NCBI GenBank assembly: GCA_902491375.1
Contig: CABUHE010000018.1
Coordinates: 1 to 40,133, forward strand
Reading direction: 5' to 3'
Length of the DNA stretch: 40,133 nt
DNA from: an uncultured Prevotella sp.
GTDB taxonomy: Bacteria; Bacteroidota; Bacteroidia; Bacteroidales; Bacteroidaceae
The notes beneath the pieces are model-generated. The model was not told where the DNA came from, ran no database searches, and saw only the letters and a list, made by a program, of their open reading frames with translations. Shown here piece after piece: positions 32,785 to 40,133 of this stretch. Every line of letters begins with the position of its first letter. The first letter of the stretch is position 1. The position numbers and the translations under genes are program-made.

Positions 32785-33510
32785 TTATTCTTCAGCCTTT
32801 TGGGCCTGTTCTTCTATTTTCTTCTTCTCGTTTTTGCGGTAATAGTAAATCACTCCGAATTGCCGGCAGTGGTCAAGTCGCGTTTCGACAGGCTCTTCCT
32901 TGAAGTTGGCTTCTATCTGATTCCACAGGTCGAGCAGCACGCTGTCGACCTCAGGCCTTATCTGCCTAAGGCTTTCAAGTGCCTTGGCTGTGCGCTCCTG
33001 TAGCCGTTTCTGCTGTTCGTAACATTCCTCGAAGATGTCGAGATGGGTGTTCACCATGCCTATCGTGGGGTTGTATATCGGGCGTCCGCCGGCTTTCACG
33101 CGGGCTTTTTCGCCTTCAATGGTCTGCCGTCCAAGTTTTATCAGACTGGCTGCGCTCTTGAATACAGGCAGCGACGACGCATCCTCGCTCAGTCCGTAGA
33201 GGCTGAGAGCCTGCCGTTTAATCTCGCCACGCTCTACACCCATCATCAGAACTTGCAGAAAATGGCTGACGTACATTGCGGCGTTGCGTTGCAGCCGTTC
33301 GGTCTTGCCTGAACTCCTTAACTGTGCCGAATATGACACGCGGTATTGCTCGGCAGCAGTCAGCAGCTGGTCGTAGGCAGGTTGGGCACGGTTTATCGTG
33401 TCCCAGCTGATAAATCTGTTGCGTGCGGTGTATATCTCGTTATTGTCGAGCACTGTTTTCAGTGCCCTCAAACGTGCGGCGTCAGTTTTAGGGAGTCTTC
33501 TGTATGGCAT
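32785..33510 (-). CDS. Conserved hypothetical protein between ispA-like and tatD
   Basis: The 241-residue protein is soluble and mostly helical: ARLRALKTVLDNNEIY, then YDQLLTAAEQYRVSYSAQLR, MYVSHFLQVLMMGVERGE, and a long C-terminal helix region ending in a charged KNEKKKIEEQAQKAEE tail. No signal peptide, metal motif or nucleotide-binding motif is visible. I do not recognise the family. Tight spacing to tatD (12 bases) and 59 bases from the polyprenyl synthase indicate co-transcription. Confidence 0.8.
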   Translation of the reverse strand: MPYRRLPKTDAARLRALKTVLDNNEIYTARNRFISWDTINRAQPAYDQLLTAAEQYRVSYSAQLRSSGKTERLQRNAAMYVSHFLQVLMMGVERGEIKRQALSLYGLSEDASSLPVFKSAASLIKLGRQTIEGEKARVKAGGRPIYNPTIGMVNTHLDIFEECYEQQKRLQERTAKALESLRQIRPEVDSVLLDLWNQIEANFKEEPVETRLDHCRQFGVIYYYRKNEKKKIEEQAQKAEE

Positions 33511-33569
33511 CTCTTATTTGTGTAAACAGTGTAGAAGCGTAAACGTCCTTAATCCTTTCAGACGGTTGC

Positions 33570-34544
33570 TCAGCTTTTACGTTTCATCATTTTGTCGGTA
33601 TATTCCGTAAGAACAGCTTTGCGTTCTTCAGGCACATTTACTGCTGCAAGGTATTTGCGGCTCTGGTCGAAGTAGTATTCAATCTTGCTTTCAGCCAGCT
33701 GCTTTATGCCTACATTATTATAAATGTCGGTTACTGCGGCAATCTTCTCTTTCGGATCGAATTTCTCGGCAGTAACCCATTTCATCAGTTCCTTGCGCTG
33801 GCTGTCGTCAGCTCGGTTGAAGGCATTGATGAGCATGTATGTCTTCTTGTTGCAGAGTATGTCGCCGCCGATGGCTTTTCCGAATACGGCAGGGTCGCCG
33901 TAGACATCAAGATAGTCGTCCTGAAGCTGGAATGCAAGTCCCATAAGCTCGCCGAATTTATACAGATTGTCTGCATCTTCGGCCGGAGCGTCAGCCTGTA
34001 TGGCACCGAGCTTTAGTGCGCAGGCAAGCAAAACACTCGTCTTTAAACGTATCATCTCGATGTATTCGTCTTCGGTTACATCCGTGCGCGACTCGAAGTC
34101 CATGTCGTACTGCTGACCTTCGCCTATTTCGAGAGATGTCTCGGTAAACAGATCAAGCACTGGTTTGAGCTTGTCAGGCGCGCACTGCATCATGCGCTGG
34201 AATGCCAGCACCAGCATGCTGTCGCCTGAAAGGATAGCAGTGTTTGCGTCCCATTTAACGTGTACAGTCGGCATTCCTCTTCTCATGTCGGCATTGTCCA
34301 TAAGGTCGTCATGAAGCAGGGTGTAGTTATGGTAAGTTTCTATTGCACAAGCAGTGGGCAATATGCTTTCAGGATCGTCCTTGAACATATTGTAAGCCAT
34401 AAGCATAAGCGACGGTCTGATGCGCTTGCCGCCCATAGACAGTACGTATTTTACCGGCTCGTAAAGGCTTTGCGGCTTACGTGTGTATGGCAGATTGTCA
34501 AGGTACGAATTTATTTTCTCAAGAATTTCTTTTGCTGTCAACAT
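33570..34544 (-). CDS. Polyprenyl diphosphate synthase (FPP/GGPP type)
   Basis: The 324-residue enzyme condenses isopentenyl diphosphate into prenyl chains. Both Asp-rich motifs are present: D79DLMD83 and D209DYLD213, with GGKRIRP at 38-44. The residue five before the first motif is Tyr74, the feature that stops chains at C15-C20; the two-residue insertion of bacterial FPP synthases (DDxxxxD) is absent, so a GGPP-type product is possible. The start at 34544 (MLTAKEILEK) replaces a longer frame that overlaps tonB. Confidence 0.9.
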   Translation of the reverse strand: MLTAKEILEKINSYLDNLPYTRKPQSLYEPVKYVLSMGGKRIRPSLMLMAYNMFKDDPESILPTACAIETYHNYTLLHDDLMDNADMRRGMPTVHVKWDANTAILSGDSMLVLAFQRMMQCAPDKLKPVLDLFTETSLEIGEGQQYDMDFESRTDVTEDEYIEMIRLKTSVLLACALKLGAIQADAPAEDADNLYKFGELMGLAFQLQDDYLDVYGDPAVFGKAIGGDILCNKKTYMLINAFNRADDSQRKELMKWVTAEKFDPKEKIAAVTDIYNNVGIKQLAESKIEYYFDQSRKYLAAVNVPEERKAVLTEYTDKMMKRKS

Positions 34545-34575
34545 AGTTTCAGGGTTTTGTAGATGTTGGTTATTT

Positions 34576-35298
34576 TTATAGTTTGAATACAATCGGTATG
34601 CAGAAGTAAGTCCGGCAGGTCTTGCCTTTATCCTTGCCCGGAGTCCATTTAGGCATCATGCGGAGTACGCGCAGGGCTTCGGCGTCAAGTTCAGGACTTG
34701 CCGACTTTACTACTTTGTATGCTGTTGTTGTGCCGTCTTTATTTATGATGAATGAAACAAGTACTGTGCCTTGTTTCTTTGCACGCTGGGCTGTTACAGG
34801 ATATTTCAGGTTTTTTGTGAGCCATTGTACGAACTTTGACATGCCGCCGGGGAACTCCGGCAGCTGCTCAACTATCTGAAAGTTCAACGGATTGTCGTCG
34901 GCTGTGTCGGTATTGACAAGTGATATCGGTGCGTTTGTTATGTCGGAAACTCCTCCCAGACCGACACCGAGGAGATTTTTCAGACTGTTGTCGTCAAGCA
35001 ATTGCTTGTTTTCGACGTCGTTTTCAACTTTGCGGTCTACAACGTTGAGTTTGTCTGACTTAGAATTTGCCGGCGCAGGTGATGTCGCCGCAATCATATC
35101 CTCGCGGTGAATTACCGGAGTCATTTCAATGTCTTGTGAAATGTCGTCGAGAATATTGTCGTCAGCTTCGGGCTGTCCGCTTTGCGTCGTGAACTCCAGA
35201 GCACCGAGAAAAAGCGAGAGTACAACCACAAGTCCGATCAAAAAACCTGACGCGCGATGATTGTCCAAATCGGCTTTATATGATTTTTTTATGTCCAC
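34576..35298 (-). CDS. tonB: Energy transducer TonB
   Basis: The 240-residue protein has a cytoplasmic N-terminus, one membrane anchor (FLIGLVVVLSLFLGALEF), a periplasmic linker that is unusually poor in Pro-Lys, and a C-terminal TonB domain (LPEFPGGMSKFVQWLTKNLKYPVTAQRAKKQGTVLVSFIINKDG). It would couple the ExbB/ExbD motor at 9.9-12.4 kb to receptors such as that at 28578. It is the first gene of the operon. Confidence 0.92.
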   Translation of the reverse strand: MDIKKSYKADLDNHRASGFLIGLVVVLSLFLGALEFTTQSGQPEADDNILDDISQDIEMTPVIHREDMIAATSPAPANSKSDKLNVVDRKVENDVENKQLLDDNSLKNLLGVGLGGVSDITNAPISLVNTDTADDNPLNFQIVEQLPEFPGGMSKFVQWLTKNLKYPVTAQRAKKQGTVLVSFIINKDGTTTAYKVVKSASPELDAEALRVLRMMPKWTPGKDKGKTCRTYFCIPIVFKL

Positions 35299-35398
35299 TT
35301 AACGCTTAAGAATTAATACCTTTGAGTCTGGCACATACTAATTTGCCGTTTTCTGCGTTATTAATCAAAAAACCGGCGTGCAAGACATCTTAATGATG

Positions 35399-35406
35399 CA
35401 AAAGTA
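35399..35406 (-). promoter_or_regulatory. Candidate -7 element of tonB
   Basis: TACTTTTG on the minus strand, about 100 bases before the tonB start. It lies only 22 bases from the divergent porQ -7 element, so the two promoters would overlap. Confidence 0.35.
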
Positions 35407-35428
35407 ACTCAGATATTTGAAAAAGATG

Positions 35429-35436
35429 TATCTTTG
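35429..35436 (+). promoter_or_regulatory. Promoter -7 element of porQ
   Basis: TATCTTTG on the plus strand, 22 bases before the ATG at 35459. It decides the start, excluding the in-frame ATG at about 35417. Confidence 0.65.
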
Positions 35437-35458
35437 CCGTAAAAATAACAGATTTATA

Positions 35459-36406
35459 ATGAAAAAAACGCTTTTTTCGCTCCTGCTGACGCTTTTTGCC
35501 GTAGTAAGTTACGCGCAGGAAAGTCAGACAGCGTACAACTTTTTGCGTGTGCCGGTAAGTGCGCATGCGGCAGCATTGGGCGGAGATAATATCACGATAA
35601 TAGAGGACGACCCCTCGCTGGCTTTCTGCAATCCTGCATTGCTTGCATCGGTTAGTGATAAGAGCATAAACTTTAATTTTATGACTTATATGGCAGGAGC
35701 GACGACAGCAAGCGCGGCGTTTAACAAGATAATAAAGACAAAGGCTTCGATAGCTGTCATGGCCCAGTACATGGACTACGGAAAGATGAAGGAAGTAGAC
35801 CAGAACAACGTGCAGATGGGCGAGTTTTCAGCTAAGGATATTGCTCTGAACGGCGTGTTCAGTTACATTCTCGGTGAAAGGATTGTCGGCGGAATAACTG
35901 CGAAAGTCATCAATTCGTACATCGGCAATTACAGCTCATGGGCGGTAGGTGTAGACCTCGGTCTGAATTATTACGACCCGGATCATGAATGGTCAGTATC
36001 GCTTGTAGCAAAGAATCTTGGTGGTCAGCTCAAGGCTTATGATAATGAATATGAGCGCATGCCGCTGGATGTTCAGGCTGGTGTCAGCAAGAAGTTTGCC
36101 GCGCTGCCGTTCAGATTGTCGGCAACGCTTGTTAATCTTAACAACTGGGACACTAAGTTTAAAGACCATCTGGTTTTTGGTGCTGACATTATCCTGTCGT
36201 CACAGCTTTATGTGGCATTGGGATATAATTTCAGACGGGCAAACGAGATGACTTTGCTTAAGGGAACCGACAACGAAAGCAGTCACATGGCAGGATTCTC
36301 ATTCGGCGGAGGTTTGCAGCTTGAAAGATTCAAATTGCAGTTGGCTTACGGCAAATACCATGTGTCGTCAAGCTCGTTTTTGGTGAATGTCAGTTACAGT
36401 CTTTAA
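35459..36406 (+). CDS. porQ: Type IX secretion system protein PorQ
   Basis: The 315-residue protein has a signal peptide (about 1-19, ending SYA) and a PorV/PorQ-like beta-barrel of the FadL family, with NFLRVPVSAHAAALGGDNITI and DDPSLAFCNPALLA near the start and alternating strands to the end (LVNVSYSL). PorQ is an outer-membrane part of the type IX attachment complex with PorU/V/Z. The tailed proteins at 870-4184 and 6024-7586 would be its substrates by inference. cmk follows after 53 bases. Confidence 0.88.
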   Translation: MKKTLFSLLLTLFAVVSYAQESQTAYNFLRVPVSAHAAALGGDNITIIEDDPSLAFCNPALLASVSDKSINFNFMTYMAGATTASAAFNKIIKTKASIAVMAQYMDYGKMKEVDQNNVQMGEFSAKDIALNGVFSYILGERIVGGITAKVINSYIGNYSSWAVGVDLGLNYYDPDHEWSVSLVAKNLGGQLKAYDNEYERMPLDVQAGVSKKFAALPFRLSATLVNLNNWDTKFKDHLVFGADIILSSQLYVALGYNFRRANEMTLLKGTDNESSHMAGFSFGGGLQLERFKLQLAYGKYHVSSSSFLVNVSYSL

Positions 36407-36459
36407 TATGAAAAATGAGTCGCTGACTGTGGCTTAAATATAAATAAGGAAAGATAGAG

Positions 36460-37152
36460 ATGAGAAAAATTACAATCGCAATCGACGGTTATTCGTCTTG
36501 CGGCAAGAGTACAATGGCTAAGGACCTTGCCCGGGAGATCGGCTACATATATGTTGACACAGGCGCGATGTACCGCTCGGTAACGCTTTTCGCGATGCGC
36601 AACAATCTTTTTAACAACGACGGCAGCATAAAGACAGACGAACTGAAAGCACGTATGGGTGAAATTGCCATATCTTTCAAGTTTAATGCTGAGGCCGGAC
36701 GTCCAGACACATATCTTAACGGTGAACTGGTGGAGAATGAGATACGCACACTTGAAGTGTCGTCTCATGTCAGTCCGATAGCGACATTGCCGTTCGTAAG
36801 AGAGGCTCTTGTACGCCAGCAGCAGGCAATGGGCAAGGAGAAAGGCATTGTTATGGACGGCCGCGACATAGGTACAGTGGTCTTTCCTGATGCAGAGCTG
36901 AAGATATTTGTAACAGCTTCGGCTGATGTGCGTGCCCAAAGGCGTTTTGATGAATTGAAGAGTAAGGGAATGGAAGCTGATTATGACGAGATATTGAAAA
37001 ACGTGAAGGAGCGCGACTACATTGACTCTCACCGTGAAGTATCTCCTTTGCGTAAGGCTGACGACGCCATAGAACTTGACAACAGCCACATGACAATAGC
37101 CGAACAGAAGGCTTGGCTGCTGGATAAGTTCAGAAGTGTAGCGGGAAATTGA
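36460..37152 (+). CDS. cmk: Cytidylate kinase
   Basis: The 230-residue enzyme phosphorylates CMP and dCMP. The P-loop GYSSCGKST (9-17), the YVDTGAMYRSVT block, MDGRDIGTVVFPDAELKIFVTASADVRAQRR and the DDAIELDNS C-terminal motif are all normal. The ATG at 36460 follows AAGGAAAGATAGAG. It is placed between porQ and lut genes with its own terminator. Confidence 0.95.
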   Translation: MRKITIAIDGYSSCGKSTMAKDLAREIGYIYVDTGAMYRSVTLFAMRNNLFNNDGSIKTDELKARMGEIAISFKFNAEAGRPDTYLNGELVENEIRTLEVSSHVSPIATLPFVREALVRQQQAMGKEKGIVMDGRDIGTVVFPDAELKIFVTASADVRAQRRFDELKSKGMEADYDEILKNVKERDYIDSHREVSPLRKADDAIELDNSHMTIAEQKAWLLDKFRSVAGN

Positions 37153-37174
37153 GTGTACATATAGTAAGTTTTTC

Positions 37175-37206
37175 AGGCAAAAAGGTCAGTCTTTTTGCCT
37201 TTTTTT
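37175..37206 (+). terminator. Terminator of porQ-cmk
   Basis: Perfect arms AGGCAAAAAG and CTTTTTGCCT around a 6-base loop, followed by TTTTTTG on the plus strand. Confidence 0.88.
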
Positions 37207-37207
37207 G

Positions 37208-37215
37208 TACTTTTG
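37208..37215 (+). promoter_or_regulatory. Candidate promoter -7 element of lutABC
   Basis: TACTTTTG fits TAnnTTTG and begins two bases after the T-run of the cmk terminator, 49 bases before the lutA start. No TTG lies at the normal distance. Confidence 0.4.
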
Positions 37216-37263
37216 CATGAGCTAATTTTCTTGATATCATAAGACAAGAGATTTTTGGACATT

Positions 37264-38001
37264 ATGAAAGTAGGACTTTTTATTCCTTGTTATGTCGATG
37301 CCCTTTACCCAGAGGTAGGTGTGGCAGCATACAAACTGTTGAAATATTTGCAGGTAGACGTTACTTACCCGCTAAAGCAGACTTGTTGCGGACAGCCTAT
37401 GGCAAATGCCGGATTTGAGGATAAGGCACAGCCGTTGGCGAAGCATTATGATGACTTATTCAAGGATTTTGATTATGTTGTAGCCCCTTCGGCAAGTTGT
37501 GCCGCGTTTGTAAGGCTTAACTATCCGAGGCTGCTGAAAGGTAAGCAGAAGTGTGAAACCGCGGAGAAGACAATGGATATATGTGAATTTCTCCATGATG
37601 TGCTTAAGGTAAAGTCGTTGCCTGGCAAATTTCCGCATAAAGTAAGTTTGCACAATTCGTGCCACGGAGTGCGTGAACTTGGACTTTCGTCACCGAGTGA
37701 GCGCAACATTCCGTCTTACTCTAAGATAAAAGATTTGCTGTCGCTGGTTGAAGGCGTAACAGTGCTTGAGCCGGAGCGTGTTGATGAGTGCTGCGGTTTC
37801 GGCGGTATGTTCTCGGTTGAGGAACCGGCTGTGTCAACACAGATGGGAATCGACAAGCTGAGAAGACACATGGCAACTGGTGCAGAATATATTACAGGCC
37901 CGGACAGCTCGTGTCTTATGCATCTGCAAGGCGTAGCCAAACGTCAGCATAAGGATATTAAATTCATTCACGTAGTACAAATCTTAGCAGCAGGACTATG
38001 A
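37264..38001 (+). CDS. lutA: LutA, Fe-S subunit of L-lactate oxidation
   Basis: The 245-residue protein has two CCG-type cysteine motifs of the LutA/GlpC-like family: CCGQPMANAG near 40 and DECCGFGGMF near 176. With LutB and LutC it forms the iron-sulfur L-lactate oxidase of the LUD type. The ATG at 37264 is used; a TTG frame start at 37255 has weaker support. Its stop overlaps the lutB start by four bases (37998-38001). Confidence 0.9.
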   Translation: MKVGLFIPCYVDALYPEVGVAAYKLLKYLQVDVTYPLKQTCCGQPMANAGFEDKAQPLAKHYDDLFKDFDYVVAPSASCAAFVRLNYPRLLKGKQKCETAEKTMDICEFLHDVLKVKSLPGKFPHKVSLHNSCHGVRELGLSSPSERNIPSYSKIKDLLSLVEGVTVLEPERVDECCGFGGMFSVEEPAVSTQMGIDKLRRHMATGAEYITGPDSSCLMHLQGVAKRQHKDIKFIHVVQILAAGL

Positions 38002-39365
38002 GCACACAACATTCAAAAGCAGCACAGCAGTTCTTAGAGAAGAACAAAAACGCAGCTTGGCACGACGAAACCTTCTGGTCGCTCCGCGCAAAGCGTGATG
38101 ATATGGCAAAGGGGCTTGACGAGTGGGAACAGCTTCGCGATGCGGCAAGCGCAATCAAGCGTCATACTGTTACACATCTTGATAAATACCTGGAGCAGTT
38201 TTCTACTAACGCCGAAAAGAACGGTGTGAAGGTTCATTGGGCAAAAGATGCTGATGAGTTTAATTCTATTGTGTTGTCAATCCTTAAGGATCATGGTGTA
38301 AGCAAACTTGTAAAGAGCAAGTCGATGCTGACGGAAGAATGTGAGATGAATCCTTATCTGGAGAAGCACGGTATAGACGTTGTCGAAACAGATTTAGGTG
38401 AGCGCATTCTGCAACTTATGCATAAGAAACCGTGCCACATAGTTGTGCCGGCTGTACATATAACACAAGAAGAAGTAGGACATCTCTTTGAGGAGAAGCT
38501 CGGCAGCGAGAAAGGCAATTATGACCCTACATATCTTACTTATCAGGCACGTCTTAGTCTGCGCAATGAGTTTATGAATGCCGGTGCAGGTATGACCGGT
38601 GCAAACTTCGGAGTTGCGGCTACGGGCGATGTTGTAGTCTGCACAAACGAGGGAAATGCCGACATGTCTACTTCTATGCCGAAGCTGCATATCGTAGCGA
38701 TGGGATTAGAGAAGGTCATTCCTGATTACCGTTCTTTGGCTGTGTTCCAACGCCTGTTGTGCCGTGCGGCGACAGGTCAGCCTACAACTTCGTTTACTTC
38801 ACATTTCCGCAAGGCGCGTCCGGGAGCAGAGATGCATATCGTTCTTGTTGACAACGGCCGCAGTGATATTATTGCGAATCCTGAACATTGGGAGACGCTT
38901 AAGTGCATACGTTGCGGTTCTTGTATGAATACTTGTCCGGTTTATCGTCGCAGCGGTGGATATTCATACACTTACTTCATACCAGGCCCGATTGGTATTA
39001 ACCTTGGTATGCTCAAGAATTCAACTGAATATTCAGATAATGTCAGTGCCTGCACATTGTGTTGCTCTTGCGATAATGTCTGCCCTGTAAAGGTCAATCT
39101 GTCTGAACAGATATACCGTTGGCGTCAGAATCTCGATTCATTAGGCAAGGCTGATCCGATGAAGAAAGCTATGTCGCAGGGCATGGAATACCTCTTTGAC
39201 CATCCGGCACTTTACAATACGGCGTTGAAATTCGCTCCGTTGGCAAACCATTTGCCGCACGCACTGATGTATAACAAACTGAACGGTTGGGGCTTTGGGC
39301 ATGAGATGCCTGAGTTCCCGCATGAGTCGTTCCAGTCAATGTGGAAGAAAGGAAAAGTAAAATGA
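37998..39365 (+). CDS. lutB: LutB, LUD-domain ferredoxin subunit
   Basis: The 455-residue protein has a LUD domain (about residues 60-290, with MTGANFGVAATGDVVVCTNEG) and two 4Fe-4S clusters of the CX2CX2CX3CP form: C303, C306, C309, C313 and C352, C355, C358, C362 (with an extra C356). It should relay electrons from lactate within LutABC. It overlaps lutA and lutC by four bases each (ATGA). Confidence 0.92.
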   Translation: MSTQHSKAAQQFLEKNKNAAWHDETFWSLRAKRDDMAKGLDEWEQLRDAASAIKRHTVTHLDKYLEQFSTNAEKNGVKVHWAKDADEFNSIVLSILKDHGVSKLVKSKSMLTEECEMNPYLEKHGIDVVETDLGERILQLMHKKPCHIVVPAVHITQEEVGHLFEEKLGSEKGNYDPTYLTYQARLSLRNEFMNAGAGMTGANFGVAATGDVVVCTNEGNADMSTSMPKLHIVAMGLEKVIPDYRSLAVFQRLLCRAATGQPTTSFTSHFRKARPGAEMHIVLVDNGRSDIIANPEHWETLKCIRCGSCMNTCPVYRRSGGYSYTYFIPGPIGINLGMLKNSTEYSDNVSACTLCCSCDNVCPVKVNLSEQIYRWRQNLDSLGKADPMKKAMSQGMEYLFDHPALYNTALKFAPLANHLPHALMYNKLNGWGFGHEMPEFPHESFQSMWKKGKVK

Positions 39366-39952
39366 GTACGAAAGAAGAAATCTTGTCAAGATACAGAAAC
39401 AACATGAAGGTTGAAGGACAGTATGACATGCCCGACCTTGATGCTCTGAAAGGTGTCGAATATCCTGACGTGTTGGCACAGTTTGTAAGCATGAGCAAGA
39501 CTGTAGGCGGAAAGGTTGTTGAACTTAAAGAAGGCGATGACGTCAATGAGGTTATAAAGAATTTGTATCCTGAGGCGAAAGTCTTTGCCAGCAATCTGCC
39601 TGAAATAAACTTTGCGCAGCGTAATCCTGACACCGTAGCTGAGGCTCAAGACCTTAACGGTACTGATGTAGGTATCGTTCGTGGTGAGATTGGTGTTGCC
39701 GAGAACGGCTGTATCTGGATTCCGCAGACGATGAAAGAGCGTGCTGTATGCTTTATTTCAGAGTATCTGGTAATACTGCTCAGCCGTAAAAACGTTGTGA
39801 GCAACATGCATCAGGCTTACAGCCGGATAAAGTTTACCGACTATGGTTACGGCTCGTTTATCTCTGGCCCGTCCAAGACTGCTGACATTGCGCAGGCTTT
39901 GGTCATGGGCGCACAGGCCGCACGTGGCGTTACTGTAATATTGACGGACTGA
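39362..39952 (+). CDS. lutC: LutC, LUD-domain subunit
   Basis: The 196-residue protein is a LUD domain with DVGIVRGEIGVAENGCIWI and SGPSKTADIAQALVMGAQAARG, the usual LutC blocks. It completes the lutABC operon. Start 39362 is chosen from the ATGA overlap. No terminator hairpin was seen before the IS end at 39990. Confidence 0.9.
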   Translation: MSTKEEILSRYRNNMKVEGQYDMPDLDALKGVEYPDVLAQFVSMSKTVGGKVVELKEGDDVNEVIKNLYPEAKVFASNLPEINFAQRNPDTVAEAQDLNGTDVGIVRGEIGVAENGCIWIPQTMKERAVCFISEYLVILLSRKNVVSNMHQAYSRIKFTDYGYGSFISGPSKTADIAQALVMGAQAARGVTVILTD

Positions 39953-39989
39953 TGTTTGATAAACAGACAACAGATATTTGCGTCATATA

Positions 39990-40133
39990 ATTAACGTGAG
40001 TTCGACGAAATGTAAGTTGTTGTAAATTTGGTGATTAGCGAAAATTGTTGTAACTTTATAGTACTGATTTACAAAGAATTACAAACAATAATCGCTATGA
40101 TCACCGAGAGCAAAGTTATAGAATTATTTTGTA
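39990..40133 (+). mobile_element. Left end of an insertion sequence with transposase start
   Basis: The segment starts with ATTAACGTGAGTTCG (39990-40004), the reverse complement of 41-55, so this is a terminal inverted repeat. An ATG at 40097 opens a frame that begins MITESKVIELFC and runs off the window; that opening recalls the start of IS982-family transposases of Bacteroidota. Only 12 codons are visible, so the family call is tentative. Confidence 0.6.
40097..40133 (+). CDS. Transposase, N-terminal fragment at window edge
   Basis: Frame from ATG 40097 continues beyond the window edge. Only the first 12 residues can be read; they are consistent with an IS982-type transposase of Bacteroidota, from memory of that family. 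No ribosome binding site is clear. Confidence 0.5.
   Translation, partial: MITESKVIELFC

Noticed and set aside
36403..37089. 228-residue minus-strand frame opposite cmk
   Set aside because: It is the antisense shadow of a clear cytidylate kinase gene.

Overview
The window comes from a member of the Bacteroidota, most likely a Prevotellaceae (Prevotella in the broad sense). The grounds are promoters of the Bacteroidota type (-7 TAnnTTTG with TTG about 20 bases upstream) before most transcription units, the type IX secretion gene porQ together with a cargo protein carrying a type IX-like C-terminal tail, STN-type TonB-dependent receptors with an ECF sigma/FecR pair, and secreted pectin-degrading enzymes. 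The exact species cannot be set from the sequence alone.

Layout. Bases 1-54 look like the end of an insertion sequence that cuts into a MORN-like gene (51-383). Behind that gene lies a strong long-stem RNA-like structure (470-589) with its own promoter. Then come a large secreted CARDB-type protein (870-4184), a gap with a 22-base periodic repeat array, a macrodomain protein (5324-5854, +), a secreted pectate lyase, a YitT-family membrane protein and an Lrp/AsnC regulator. From 9880 to 12433 lies a Ton-motor operon (ExbB, a four-helix membrane protein, two ExbD), with tRNA-Ser(GGA) and tRNA-Arg(CCG) directly upstream. Next are tryptophanase, an alpha-L-rhamnosidase and a DUF5703-type putative glycosidase (14770-19875). 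A housekeeping block follows: trmB, ilvE, xseB, xseA and a subtilase.

From 25.36 to 26.6 kb, tandem promoter-like repeats lie next to a retropepsin-like aspartic protease gene. From 26.97 to 31.16 kb is a surface-signalling set (TonB-dependent receptor, ECF sigma factor, FecR anti-sigma). From 31.99 to 35.3 kb is a tonB - polyprenyl synthase - hypothetical - tatD operon on the minus strand. The last 4.7 kb turns to the plus strand: porQ, cmk and lutABC (L-lactate oxidation). At the right edge starts an insertion sequence whose end matches, in inverted orientation, the IS end at the left edge.

How it fits together. The lifestyle read here is a plant-polysaccharide-using gut or rumen anaerobe: pectate lyase, rhamnosidase and a DUF5703 enzyme attack pectin, the ExbB/ExbD/TonB proteins energise outer-membrane receptors, and PorQ belongs to the system that exports tailed surface proteins. 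The most unusual non-coding content is (a) four intergenic arrays of 22-base imperfect-palindrome units, (b) the long structured element at 470-589 with a possible competing fold, (c) the stacked promoter/hairpin repeats at 25366-25550, and (d) matching inverted IS ends at both edges.
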